Source of the DNA: UBA11865 sp963749825
GTDB taxonomy: Bacteria > Chloroflexota > Anaerolineae > Promineifilales > Promineifilaceae
Assembly (NCBI GenBank): GCA_963749825.1
Contig: CAVVOI010000009.1
Location: 1 to 64,000 of the forward strand
Reading direction: 5' to 3'
Length of the DNA: 64,000 nt
Of the stretch, positions 36,610 through 44,607 are shown piece by piece. The translations under genes and the position numbers were made by a program. The notes beneath the pieces are model-generated. The model had not been told where the DNA came from. It searched no databases and worked only from the letters and a program-made list of their open reading frames with translations. Each line of letters begins with the position of its first letter. The stretch's first letter is position 1.

Positions 36610-38907
36610 CTATTCATCATCCGGTCTGTATACTCTGACAGAATCACCGGCGTCAGTAATCAGCAACCTTTCCCCGGTCGTGTAGTCGTAAAGACCTGTT
36701 TCCAAATAGTCGCCTTGAGTATCACTAAAGTCGTGATATTGGATGAAAATATCTCCGTCCTGCCACTGGATTCCCTGGTAGCCGAGTCCATCAGCCACCG
36801 ATGGGGCATCCCCTTCGCTATATAGGTGCATCAAAACAGAAAAGGGTGTCTCTACCTGTTTTTTTGTTAGCCAGATTGATCCCCAAATCGGGTCATTAAC
36901 CAGCCCGCCTAAAAAGTCAACAACATCTCCAGCCTCTGCTGGCGTGACTATCGATTTGCCATCATCGGTCATAATTGGCCCAGATTGGCTAACCAACTTG
37001 TCGACGATGTCGTCCGGTCCATCCCAATAATACAGCTTGAATTCGGGTTGATCGGCGTATACTAACTCAAGGTTTTCTGCCAAGTTACCGCTAATAATGG
37101 CAGGGTCAAAGTCGTAGGGAAGGATATACCAACCTGCATTGCCTCCGGTCGGTATCACCCAGGTTGAGCGACATTCAAAATAAACATGTCTCACCTCTTC
37201 GCTGCCTACAAGGATTTCGGCCGAGATCTTGTCGATGGCTTCGACAGGATCAAGGCATTGGCCGATCCAATTCCCAGTTCGGTCAGAGGGTACTTCGAAT
37301 ATCAAGATCGAATAACCTAGGTTATCGACCGGATCTTTTCGGCGGAACCAATCGAAGAGATTGGGCTCGATTTCGGTAGCGCCCTGGAGATGATTGACGC
37401 TAATGGCGTACAGACCTGGTGCCGGATTGCCAGGAGCGAAGCCAATTGGCTTACCATCGTCGTCGATAAGCCGGGGTTCCTCTAAACCGTAATAAGCCGG
37501 ATCGCTCGGTCCAAAATAGCTAACATTTAGCCTATCGCTGGTGATATCCTCGGCAAAATCCGCCAACAACTTGAGGTCCTGGCCCCAATCGATATTGGAA
37601 TCTCCCAAGTAAAGATACCCTTTTATTGAGCCGCCAATCAGTTCATTGAAGTAGGCTAAAAAGTGAGGGCTTTGCCGCAGGGTGATGATGGCATAAATGA
37701 CCAGAACGAAGGCAAGGAGCAATGTATACACCCGTTGTTGGCGCCAAAATGGAGCCGTTTCGGAGATCAGAAGCCAAATCAAGGGGACGATAGGTAAAAT
37801 ATGCCGGTAACCGATATTTAAACGGGAATAGGAAGCGGCGGCAAACAATATCACGGCGGGTAACCAGAAGTAAACTGTCTGACGCCATTTTCGATGAAGA
37901 GATAGATAGACCAGGGTCAGAATGAGCAAGACAAGTGTGATCGCCGGTGTTTTAAGCAGGTAAGTCACGCCAAAGTAATACCACCAGCCTTCATTTGATC
38001 TCTGGCCTAATAAATAAGCAAAATGCCCCCTTTCGATATGCTGCTGGACCTCAACGAAGTTATTCACAAGAGTTGCTGCAGGAACGGGTAGTGGTAGCCG
38101 ATTGACAGTCCCTAATTCAAATCCGTAGGCAGCCCAGACGACAAGGCCTGCCCCTAAAAGCAGGCTGCACCAGATCAATCCTGGACGCCACCAAGGCTGG
38201 TCTCGGCGGTCTACGTAACTTAGCAATAGTGTGATCGGTAAAATGATTAGGCCTGTCAATTTGGCGCTAATGGTTAAACCGATGGCCAAGGCGACGAATA
38301 ACCAGCCAACAAAGGTCGGCCGTCTCCAAAAATGCCAGGTGGCGAGTAATGCCGCTATAAAGGTTGCCGCAGCCACCAAATCGGTTGTAGCCAGCGAAGT
38401 AAAGGCCAATAGATTGGGTGAGAAAGCGAATAGCACTGCGACAATAATCTGGCCGAGGGTGCCGCTTTTTAGGCGCGCCCAATGAGTCAGCATAGCTCCC
38501 AAAAATATCCCGGCAAAAATGACTGGCAATCGGCCGATAAGTAGAAGGCGGGACACGTTGGTCTGGCCGTTCCAAAGAAATTCTTGGACCAGGTGCTCGG
38601 GCGACAAGATCAGCCAGGAGGGCAATGCCTCAACGTCCACTGCGGTTGGCTCCGTAAAGAAAAAAGTGCCTATCAGCCAGTGACTAAGAGGTGTATGCTG
38701 GCCCTGTAATGATAATTCATCTGTCTGGCGCAAGACCTGGGCGCGGAGCAGATGCATGCCTTCATCGGCCGTCGGCGTCTTGGCGATGGCCGTCTGCAAG
38801 GCCAAGGCAAAGAAAATCAACAAGCCGGCAACGGATATCGCAAGCGAAACTTCTCTTGATGGTTGCTTAACAGGCGTTCTGAATCCGCTGGCGGATTGCC
38901 CGGACAT
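36610..38907 (-). CDS. GT39-like membrane glycosyltransferase
   Basis: 765 residues. The first 460 residues hold about ten to twelve membrane segments in the pattern of the dolichyl/undecaprenyl-phosphate mannosyltransferase (PMT/ArnT, GT-C) superfamily, with TADEGMHLLRAQVL in the first outer loop, where an acidic residue is usually catalytic, and LNIGYRHILPIVPLIWLLIS later. The last 300 residues form a non-membrane domain with no motif I recognise (DYLETGLYDYTTGERLLI near the end). It would move a sugar from a lipid-phosphate carrier to a protein or glycan at the outer face. It lies 25 bp after the Pro/Thr-rich membrane protein, so the two probably share a transcript. Confidence 0.85.
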   Translation of the reverse strand: MSGQSASGFRTPVKQPSREVSLAISVAGLLIFFALALQTAIAKTPTADEGMHLLRAQVLRQTDELSLQGQHTPLSHWLIGTFFFTEPTAVDVEALPSWLILSPEHLVQEFLWNGQTNVSRLLLIGRLPVIFAGIFLGAMLTHWARLKSGTLGQIIVAVLFAFSPNLLAFTSLATTDLVAAATFIAALLATWHFWRRPTFVGWLFVALAIGLTISAKLTGLIILPITLLLSYVDRRDQPWWRPGLIWCSLLLGAGLVVWAAYGFELGTVNRLPLPVPAATLVNNFVEVQQHIERGHFAYLLGQRSNEGWWYYFGVTYLLKTPAITLVLLILTLVYLSLHRKWRQTVYFWLPAVILFAAASYSRLNIGYRHILPIVPLIWLLISETAPFWRQQRVYTLLLAFVLVIYAIITLRQSPHFLAYFNELIGGSIKGYLYLGDSNIDWGQDLKLLADFAEDITSDRLNVSYFGPSDPAYYGLEEPRLIDDDGKPIGFAPGNPAPGLYAISVNHLQGATEIEPNLFDWFRRKDPVDNLGYSILIFEVPSDRTGNWIGQCLDPVEAIDKISAEILVGSEEVRHVYFECRSTWVIPTGGNAGWYILPYDFDPAIISGNLAENLELVYADQPEFKLYYWDGPDDIVDKLVSQSGPIMTDDGKSIVTPAEAGDVVDFLGGLVNDPIWGSIWLTKKQVETPFSVLMHLYSEGDAPSVADGLGYQGIQWQDGDIFIQYHDFSDTQGDYLETGLYDYTTGERLLITDAGDSVRVYRPDDE

Positions 38908-38932
38908 ATGTCGTTGGTTGATCGGAATACGT

Positions 38933-39712
38933 TTAATTAATGGTTACTGGGACCTCTTGAGACAAGGTCACCCAATTACCACCGCCAGAGTTGCAGGCAT
39001 CCCAGCCGTCAAAGCAAATTGCCAGGCGCAAGGTATATGTCCCAGCTTCTGGTAACTTGATGTTATCTTCGTGGCTGAGTCCTTGTGGCTTGATGGTGGC
39101 ATTGGGTCCGCCGTAGCTCTGTTGAAACCAATCGAACCGGTCAGAACCACCCTTTCGAGGCAGGACGCCCAGTCTATTATAAGGAACTTCGCCACCTGTT
39201 GAATTCACGATAGTGAAGTCGAACCAGACACGCTGGTTTACCCTAAAATCCGACCTCGACTGAATATTAAAACTGGTAGCGGTAAGACCACGTGAGTCCT
39301 GCGGAGGTGGTGCTGGCGGTGGTGTATTGGTGGGTTGAGCAGGTGGCGGCGGTGGTGCTGAGGTATTTGTTGGCAAAACCACAGGGACCGGCGTATTGGT
39401 AAGAGTGGGTGGAGGCAGCGTGTTGGTCGGGGCGGGAGTGTCCGTTGCTCCCACTGTCGGTATGACAGGGGCATCGGTTGCTTCGCTGGTAGGCAGGGGC
39501 GTAAATGTAGACGGAACATCAATTGCTGGTGGCGGCAACTCTCCCGGCTTAGTGACCGTTGGGGCCATCGCCTGTGCGGATGGGGCCAGGGTCGGTTCAG
39601 CGCCTGTGCCTGGCGACAAGACATTCTGAAGCACTAATACAAAAACGACTACCAACAGCAAAATCATCAATATGCCCAAGCCAGCTACAACATATGTCAA
39701 TGTTTTATTCAT
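38933..39712 (-). CDS. membrane-anchored protein with Pro/Thr-rich stalk
   Basis: 259 residues. An N-terminal membrane anchor (YVVAGLGILMILLLVVVFVL), then about 100 residues rich in Pro, Thr and Ala (PTNTSAPPPPPAQPTNTPPP), then an Ig- or CARDB-like outer domain of about 105 residues (RSDFRVNQRVWFDFTIVNSTG, LPEAGTYTLRLAICFDGWDA). Two cysteines in the last domain could form a disulfide. RBS AAGGA precedes the ATG at 39712. The Thr-rich stalk is a natural O-glycosylation target, which fits the GT39-like enzyme made from the same operon. Exact function unknown. Confidence 0.75.
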   Translation of the reverse strand: MNKTLTYVVAGLGILMILLLVVVFVLVLQNVLSPGTGAEPTLAPSAQAMAPTVTKPGELPPPAIDVPSTFTPLPTSEATDAPVIPTVGATDTPAPTNTLPPPTLTNTPVPVVLPTNTSAPPPPPAQPTNTPPPAPPPQDSRGLTATSFNIQSRSDFRVNQRVWFDFTIVNSTGGEVPYNRLGVLPRKGGSDRFDWFQQSYGGPNATIKPQGLSHEDNIKLPEAGTYTLRLAICFDGWDACNSGGGNWVTLSQEVPVTIN

Positions 39713-40621
39713 AATTGCTTTTCCTTCGCTCGAATTTCATGCTGATATCTCACAAGGTTGCTTCGATTATTCGTCAGCTATCAGGTTTGAGAGTAGCTGG
39801 TGAAGTTTAACGGTTCAGAGATTATTTTAGGATCAATAATTCTTTTCGAATCCAACATTATTTGGATCCAATACTGCCATGGAAATATTAGCACTAGTCT
39901 CTTCAATTCTTTTTCATTCGTTTTGTCGCTAATTCAGTCATAGCACGAATCGTATTCTGAAAGTCCGATATTATCCTATCATCGTCTGCAGGCAAACATT
40001 AACTAGAGCTGGGATATATTCATGGATCTGGTTTTTTCTTCGGAGGTGAATCGATTCGGAAACTTTGGTAATTGTGCGATTGTCGGCGAGACTAGAAGTT
40101 GAGGTGAGTAAGCTATCGAGTAGGCCTTGGTCAGAAACTCAATGATTTCTCAATTAAGTCGCCTAAACTGTTCGCTAGATTGTTAAGCGAATCTACCAGG
40201 CCACAGAACAGCAATAAACTCGTTACAAATATCAAGGGACGAAACCTGGAAACTGGGCGTTTTTTGACTTTCTGTTTATGACTCGGCTTTAATGCCTGGC
40301 TGATGTTTGCCAGGTTTGTCCTCTTAAGCGCTTTCAGAAAGGTGTTCGGCATCAACTATTCCTTGTAATAGACTTAATGCACTAGTCCATGGTGCTGTAG
40401 ACCATGTCAATGAATGGTTAGGAAAACATATTTTACCCCGATTTTTAAAATCACGAAGATCCGCGATTTGACTTGCTCTAGGATGCCAACAGGTTATCCT
40501 TGGAAGTGACGCCGGCCTCGCCGACAATCTGGACTGCATTCAAACAATGTTGGACAATCCAAACGTTACAGCATATCGGCTTTGACGTGGCGAATAATTC
40601 CTGGACCATCCACAGAGGCGA
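39713..40621. other. AT-rich intergenic region of about 900 bp
   Basis: Contains only one plausible small gene (40131-40352, minus). The part at 39740-40120 looks AT-rich with no open frame of note and no clear repeat or hairpin beyond near-identical GGATCCAA-type words at 39856-39872. Confidence 0.4.
40131..40352 (-). CDS. possible small single-pass membrane protein
   Basis: 73 residues from the ATG at 40352. A basic N-terminal half (ALKRTNLANISQALKPSHKQ) precedes one hydrophobic segment (LIFVTSLLLFCGLVDSLNNL). AAGGAA stands about 8 nt before the ATG. No family recognised; it is isolated in an otherwise empty region. The ribosome site and segment layout favour a real gene, but chance is not excluded. 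Confidence 0.4.
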   Translation of the reverse strand: MPNTFLKALKRTNLANISQALKPSHKQKVKKRPVSRFRPLIFVTSLLLFCGLVDSLNNLANSLGDLIEKSLSF

Positions 40622-41494
40622 ATGAGAGAACAGGCTTCTATCCAAATCCGCCCCTTTTCAGAATCGCACCGAGAATGGGCTACGAGCATCCTTGAAGCGT
40701 CTTGGGGATCGACGAAGGTTGTATCGAAAGGCCGCCTCCATGATGCATTACAATTGCCGGGATTTGTGGCCTTACGTGAAAATAAACCGGTTGGCATAAC
40801 AACCTATAACTTGGACGGATTCGAATGTGAATTGGTGACGCTAAACAGCCAACAACCAGCCCTAGGGATCGGTACGGCGCTGGTAATGGCTGTAAAAGAG
40901 GCGGCCATAAGAGCCGAGTCTAAACGGCTGTGGGTCATCACCACCAATGATAATGTTGCAGCTTTGAGATTCTACCAGCAGCGGGGGTTCAGGTTGGCGG
41001 CGCTGTATAAGGATGCCGTGAACGCTTCGCGACGAATCAAACCTCAAATTCCCCATACAGGCAAGGATGGGATTCCTCTTCGGGACGAGCTTGAAGTCGA
41101 AATATGGCTGTTTGGGAAGCAGCCGCCGGCCATCGTCGATCTGCATCATGCGCAGATAACAATCCCGAGTGGGGCTGATAATATAGGGCGTCAATTTTAC
41201 TGCCAGGTAATGGGATTACAGGAAATCGAAAAACCTGATTCGCTAAGATACCGTGGGGGATTCTGGTTGCGTGTAGGCAACAAAGATGTGCATGTCGGAG
41301 TTGAAGATGATGTCGTTCGCCGGTCAACCAAAGCTCACCTGGCTTATTTGGTGAACGATCTTGCCGGTTGGCGTGACCATTTGGAAGACCATGGTCTGGT
41401 TATCAATGAATCGATCCCGATTCCGGGGTTTAATCGTTTTGAATCTCGCGATCCGTTCGGCAACCGGTTGGAATTTATCGAGAAGAAGAGTTAA
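40622..41494 (+). CDS. GNAT acetyltransferase fused to a VOC (glyoxalase-like) domain
   Basis: 290 residues. Residues 1-160 are a RimI-like GNAT domain: acetyl-CoA loop in LNSQQPALGIGTALVMAVKE, then LWVITTNDNVAALRFYQQRG. Residues 170-288 are a VOC domain (VDLHHAQITIPSGADNIGRQ, then FESRDPFGNRLEFIE), the fold of glyoxalase, bleomycin-binding and dioxygenase proteins. The metal ligands would be His in DLHHAQ and Glu in NRLEFIE. The fusion suggests acetylation and binding or isomerisation of one small molecule, perhaps detoxification of an antibiotic or aldehyde; unproved. RBS GAGG precedes the ATG. Ends before a bidirectional terminator. Confidence 0.85.
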   Translation: MREQASIQIRPFSESHREWATSILEASWGSTKVVSKGRLHDALQLPGFVALRENKPVGITTYNLDGFECELVTLNSQQPALGIGTALVMAVKEAAIRAESKRLWVITTNDNVAALRFYQQRGFRLAALYKDAVNASRRIKPQIPHTGKDGIPLRDELEVEIWLFGKQPPAIVDLHHAQITIPSGADNIGRQFYCQVMGLQEIEKPDSLRYRGGFWLRVGNKDVHVGVEDDVVRRSTKAHLAYLVNDLAGWRDHLEDHGLVINESIPIPGFNRFESRDPFGNRLEFIEKKS

Positions 41495-41595
41495 GACAAA
41501 GCTTTTCAAGGGAAATAGATCAGAAAAGCAGGTGGCTCTTTGATATTTCTCCGGTGAACATCCTATTGATACCTTTCCGATTATGTTAGAGATCT

Positions 41596-41626
41596 AAAAA
41601 AGGGCGTCCAGCTGACGCCCTTTTTT
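41596..41626. terminator. bidirectional intrinsic terminator
   Basis: AAAAAAGGGCGTC (41596-41608) pairs perfectly with GACGCCCTTTTTT (41614-41626), loop 5 nt. It separates two convergent genes and has a U-run on both strands. Confidence 0.92.
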
Positions 41627-41645
41627 AATTCTACACATCGGAAAT

Positions 41646-42488
41646 CTAGAATAGAACGGAAGCCATTTCCCGCCGGTAAGCGTTGGTCGTTGGATCTTCA
41701 TCGCCGAGAAAAGCAAAAATTCCCAGCATCACTTTCTTTGCCTGACCATCACGATAGTTCTTGTTATATCGTAGAACATCCAACAAGCCGTCCAATGCCG
41801 GCGCAATCTTGCCCTGGCTAAATAAGCGGGCCGATTGCCGGTACTGGGCCTCTACAACCGTAACTTCAGCGTTTTCGTCCATCTCTTCGGCCACAGTACA
41901 TATATAACTAGCTAGTGGTAATAAATTTTCCGATTCGACCATTGTTTCAGGAAATTGGACTATATCTTCCAAGTAGGATTTTGCATTGCAGCCTTTTCCC
42001 TGGCCGATTAAGGCTTTAACCAGACCTAATTTTGTTTTGCTATTTGCCGGATCTTGATCTAGCAATTCCCGGAATGCGGTTTCAGCTTCTGACCAACGTC
42101 TGCTTGATAATAAACCCTCGGCTGAATCAAGGGCATTATCTGCTTCGCTAGGAGCGATTCTGCTGATGAATTGGCGCACCATCGGTTCTGGCTGAGCCCC
42201 GACAAATTCGTCAACAACCTGCCCATCTCGGAATGCCTTGACGGCCGGGATGCCCTGAACACCAAATCGCATGGATAGACCGGGATTTGCATCCACATCA
42301 ACCTTAGCCAAAATGAAATCGCTGTTTGTTTCGGTCGCCAGTCGTTCTAGAACAGGGCCAAGCATTCGACAGGGGCCACACCAGGCAGCCCAAAAGTCGA
42401 CTACTACCGGTTTGTCAAAAGATTTTTGAATAACATCACGCTCGAAAGTTGTTTCCTGAACCTCAATGATGTTGAACGCGTCTGCCAT
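41646..42488 (-). CDS. thioredoxin-TPR protein (CnoX/YbbN-like)
   Basis: 280 residues. The N-terminal thioredoxin domain has the redox motif WAAWCGPCRML (Cys37, Cys40) and cis-proline region RFGVQGIPAVKAF. The second half is helical with TPR-type repeats (EAETAFRELLDQDPANSKTK), as in CnoX, a redox-linked chaperone helper that hands substrates to GroEL and DnaK. Unlike E. coli CnoX, whose motif is SxxC, this one keeps both cysteines, so it may have real disulfide-reducing activity. RBS AAGGAG is 7 nt before the ATG. Cytoplasmic; no signal peptide. Confidence 0.92.
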   Translation of the reverse strand: MADAFNIIEVQETTFERDVIQKSFDKPVVVDFWAAWCGPCRMLGPVLERLATETNSDFILAKVDVDANPGLSMRFGVQGIPAVKAFRDGQVVDEFVGAQPEPMVRQFISRIAPSEADNALDSAEGLLSSRRWSEAETAFRELLDQDPANSKTKLGLVKALIGQGKGCNAKSYLEDIVQFPETMVESENLLPLASYICTVAEEMDENAEVTVVEAQYRQSARLFSQGKIAPALDGLLDVLRYNKNYRDGQAKKVMLGIFAFLGDEDPTTNAYRREMASVLF

Positions 42489-42635
42489 ATACTACTCCTT
42501 CAATACCTTGATTTTATTGTTCACGGAAATCATTGTAACACGTGAGTATTAACACTCCGTAAGCACGACTACCCAACTAAGCGGCGTGGGATGCTATTTC
42601 ATGAATAGAGGGTTTTGGATTGTTGGCAACAAAAC

Positions 42636-43004
42636 TTAGACGCCTGTTCCGATAGCTCGGAGAGCGATGCCAAAAAGAAATAATACGGCAATAGCGTAGT
42701 ACCATTGAGCCTGGTTGGAGTCATCGCCTTTTAGGTAGGCAAAGAGCCCTGGCAAGGCGACGAGGGCGAAGGTACCGTAGATTAAGTGAACAATTCGACC
42801 AGGCCGGGCGCCGCCAAACATGAGAACCATACCCAAAATGGCTTGTAATATAAAAAGAACTTCGGCAATGACCATCGCTCCCAGGTAGCTTCCATCCACA
42901 CCTCGATTGCGGATCGCCCGGACGACCCCCCACAAACCAAGTAACAAAAAAAACAGGACAATCGAATTAGATAGTACACGATGGATTTCTGCTATGGTTT
43001 CCAT
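42636..43004 (-). CDS. small 4-TM membrane protein
   Basis: 122 residues from the ATG at 43004; the alternative TTG at 43022 overlaps the GGAGG ribosome site and is rejected. Four hydrophobic segments (IVLFFLLLGLWGVVRAI, GAMVIAEVLFILQAILGMVL, IVHLIYGTFALVALPGLFAY, YYAIAVLFLFGIALRAI). Histidines in the first segment region (EIHRVL) and third (IVHLIYG) could bind heme, in the style of small cytochrome b-like proteins, but this is a guess. It is divergent from folC. Confidence 0.7.
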   Translation of the reverse strand: METIAEIHRVLSNSIVLFFLLLGLWGVVRAIRNRGVDGSYLGAMVIAEVLFILQAILGMVLMFGGARPGRIVHLIYGTFALVALPGLFAYLKGDDSNQAQWYYAIAVLFLFGIALRAIGTGV

Positions 43005-43123
43005 GAAGCTATTAACCTCCAATATTTTGGGAGATGAACATACTGAATTGTGAAAGTTTAACGAGCGGAATCTAGCTTGTCAAAACAGTTGAAATCGACC
43101 ATTGCCCACCATCTCGAATTCGT

Positions 43124-43129
43124 TACAAT
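43124..43129 (+). promoter_or_regulatory. -10 box of a probable leaderless folC transcript
   Basis: TACAAT ends exactly 8 nt before the ATG at 43138; no ribosome site is present. A weak TTGCCC at 43102-43107 gives a 16-bp spacer. Confidence 0.5.
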
Positions 43130-43137
43130 CCACGTCT

Positions 43138-44571
43138 ATGCAAGATCGCTATCAAGACGCTCTCGATTATCTGTATGGTCTGGTTAATTTTGAGCATAGT
43201 AGAATCGAGAATTACGCACCGGAAAACATTAGCCTGGAGCGACCTAGTCAATTACTTGGCTACGTTGGCGACCCTCATCAAGGTTTTGAATCGATTCATA
43301 TTGCCGGGACCAAGGGTAAAGGCTCAGTCGCCGCGATCATCGCTACCTGTTTACGCGCTTCAGGATTAAGTGTTGGCCTGTATACGTCACCCCATTTGCA
43401 GGATTTTCGTGATCGTATTCGGATTCTAACGCCGGATGATGGCGATGGAAGGATCAGCCCGGACCAAGTTGTCGATCTTGTGGATATGCTCCGGCCAATC
43501 GTCGATCGTGTGCCGGGGATTACGTGGTACGAGTTGGTAACCACCATGGCCTTTCTGCATTTTAAAAACCAGGCGGTGGATATGGCCGTTGTGGAGGTTG
43601 GCTTGGGCGGCCGTCTGGACGCGACTAATCTACTCTCTCCTATGGTAACAGTCATAACTTCATTGAGCCTTGACCATACTCACTTGTTGGGTGATACGCT
43701 CCCAGAAATCGCGGCGGAAAAAGGAGGAATCATCAAACATGATATACCAGTCATCACTTCTTCCCAAAGACCAGAGGCTCTGGTAGTGCTCGATCAAATT
43801 GCTCGGGAGAAGGAAACGTCCATGGTGGTGATCGGCCGCGATTGGATGTATGAGCCGGGTTTAAGCACCAAATTGCGCGCCAACGGGGAGAGCGAATGGC
43901 GGCAAGAGATTGTGGTCACCAAATCACCAGACGATTCTTTCATACCGTCGAATACGCGGTTCAGTTTGGCGCTTGCTGGCCAGCACCAGCAAGAAAATGC
44001 AATGGTAGCTCTTGCTACGCTCGATTTTGTCCACAGGAGTTATTCCCAGATAGATGTCGAAACCATCAGACAGGGTCTGGCCTTCGTCCAGTGGCCTGGA
44101 CGATTGCAATTATTGACCCATGGTCATGGGAGACCGACCATCCTATTAGATTGCGCTCATAATGTTGATTCGGCGCAGAAGTTGGCTCTGACACTCACAA
44201 ATGACTGTGCTTTCGATGAGCTATGGTTGCTCATTGGCGTGACCGTTGATAAGGATGTAAGAGGCGTTTTAAATGTCTTGTTGCCCATGACGGGCAAGGT
44301 GATTCTGACAGCTTCAAGTCATCCTCGTGCAACTACTCCGGCGGAGCTTTTACAACTGGCGAACGAATTGGGTTTTAAGCCCCGATCGAGTTCAAGTGTT
44401 GCCGAAGCGATTGCGACTGCCTGGCAGGAAGCCGGGTCAGGTGACCTGATATGCGTTACCGGTTCGATCTTCATTGTTGGCGATTTGCTTAATCAATGGG
44501 AAGGTCTACAATCGGAGTTGCTTACAATAAGTGGACAGCCGCCAGTCAGGGCTAATTCAGTCATACACTAA
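43138..44571 (+). CDS. folC: folylpolyglutamate/dihydrofolate synthase
   Basis: 477 residues from the ATG at 43138; a TTG at 43102 is in frame but would overlap the promoter. Mur-ligase fold: ATP loop HIAGTKGKGSVAAI, then GLYTSPHLQDFRDRIRI, the folate-family signature VEVGLGGRLDATNL and SLDHTHLLGDTLPEIAAEKG, and C-terminal ILLDCAHNVDSAQKLA. It adds glutamate to folates, and often also makes dihydrofolate from dihydropteroate, in the cytoplasm. No other folate gene is nearby. It precedes lon by 36 bp in the same direction, so they might be co-transcribed. Confidence 0.95.
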   Translation: MQDRYQDALDYLYGLVNFEHSRIENYAPENISLERPSQLLGYVGDPHQGFESIHIAGTKGKGSVAAIIATCLRASGLSVGLYTSPHLQDFRDRIRILTPDDGDGRISPDQVVDLVDMLRPIVDRVPGITWYELVTTMAFLHFKNQAVDMAVVEVGLGGRLDATNLLSPMVTVITSLSLDHTHLLGDTLPEIAAEKGGIIKHDIPVITSSQRPEALVVLDQIAREKETSMVVIGRDWMYEPGLSTKLRANGESEWRQEIVVTKSPDDSFIPSNTRFSLALAGQHQQENAMVALATLDFVHRSYSQIDVETIRQGLAFVQWPGRLQLLTHGHGRPTILLDCAHNVDSAQKLALTLTNDCAFDELWLLIGVTVDKDVRGVLNVLLPMTGKVILTASSHPRATTPAELLQLANELGFKPRSSSSVAEAIATAWQEAGSGDLICVTGSIFIVGDLLNQWEGLQSELLTISGQPPVRANSVIH

Positions 44572-44607
44572 GCCCAATGGCTACCGCCACAAGATGGAAA
44601 AGATTAT

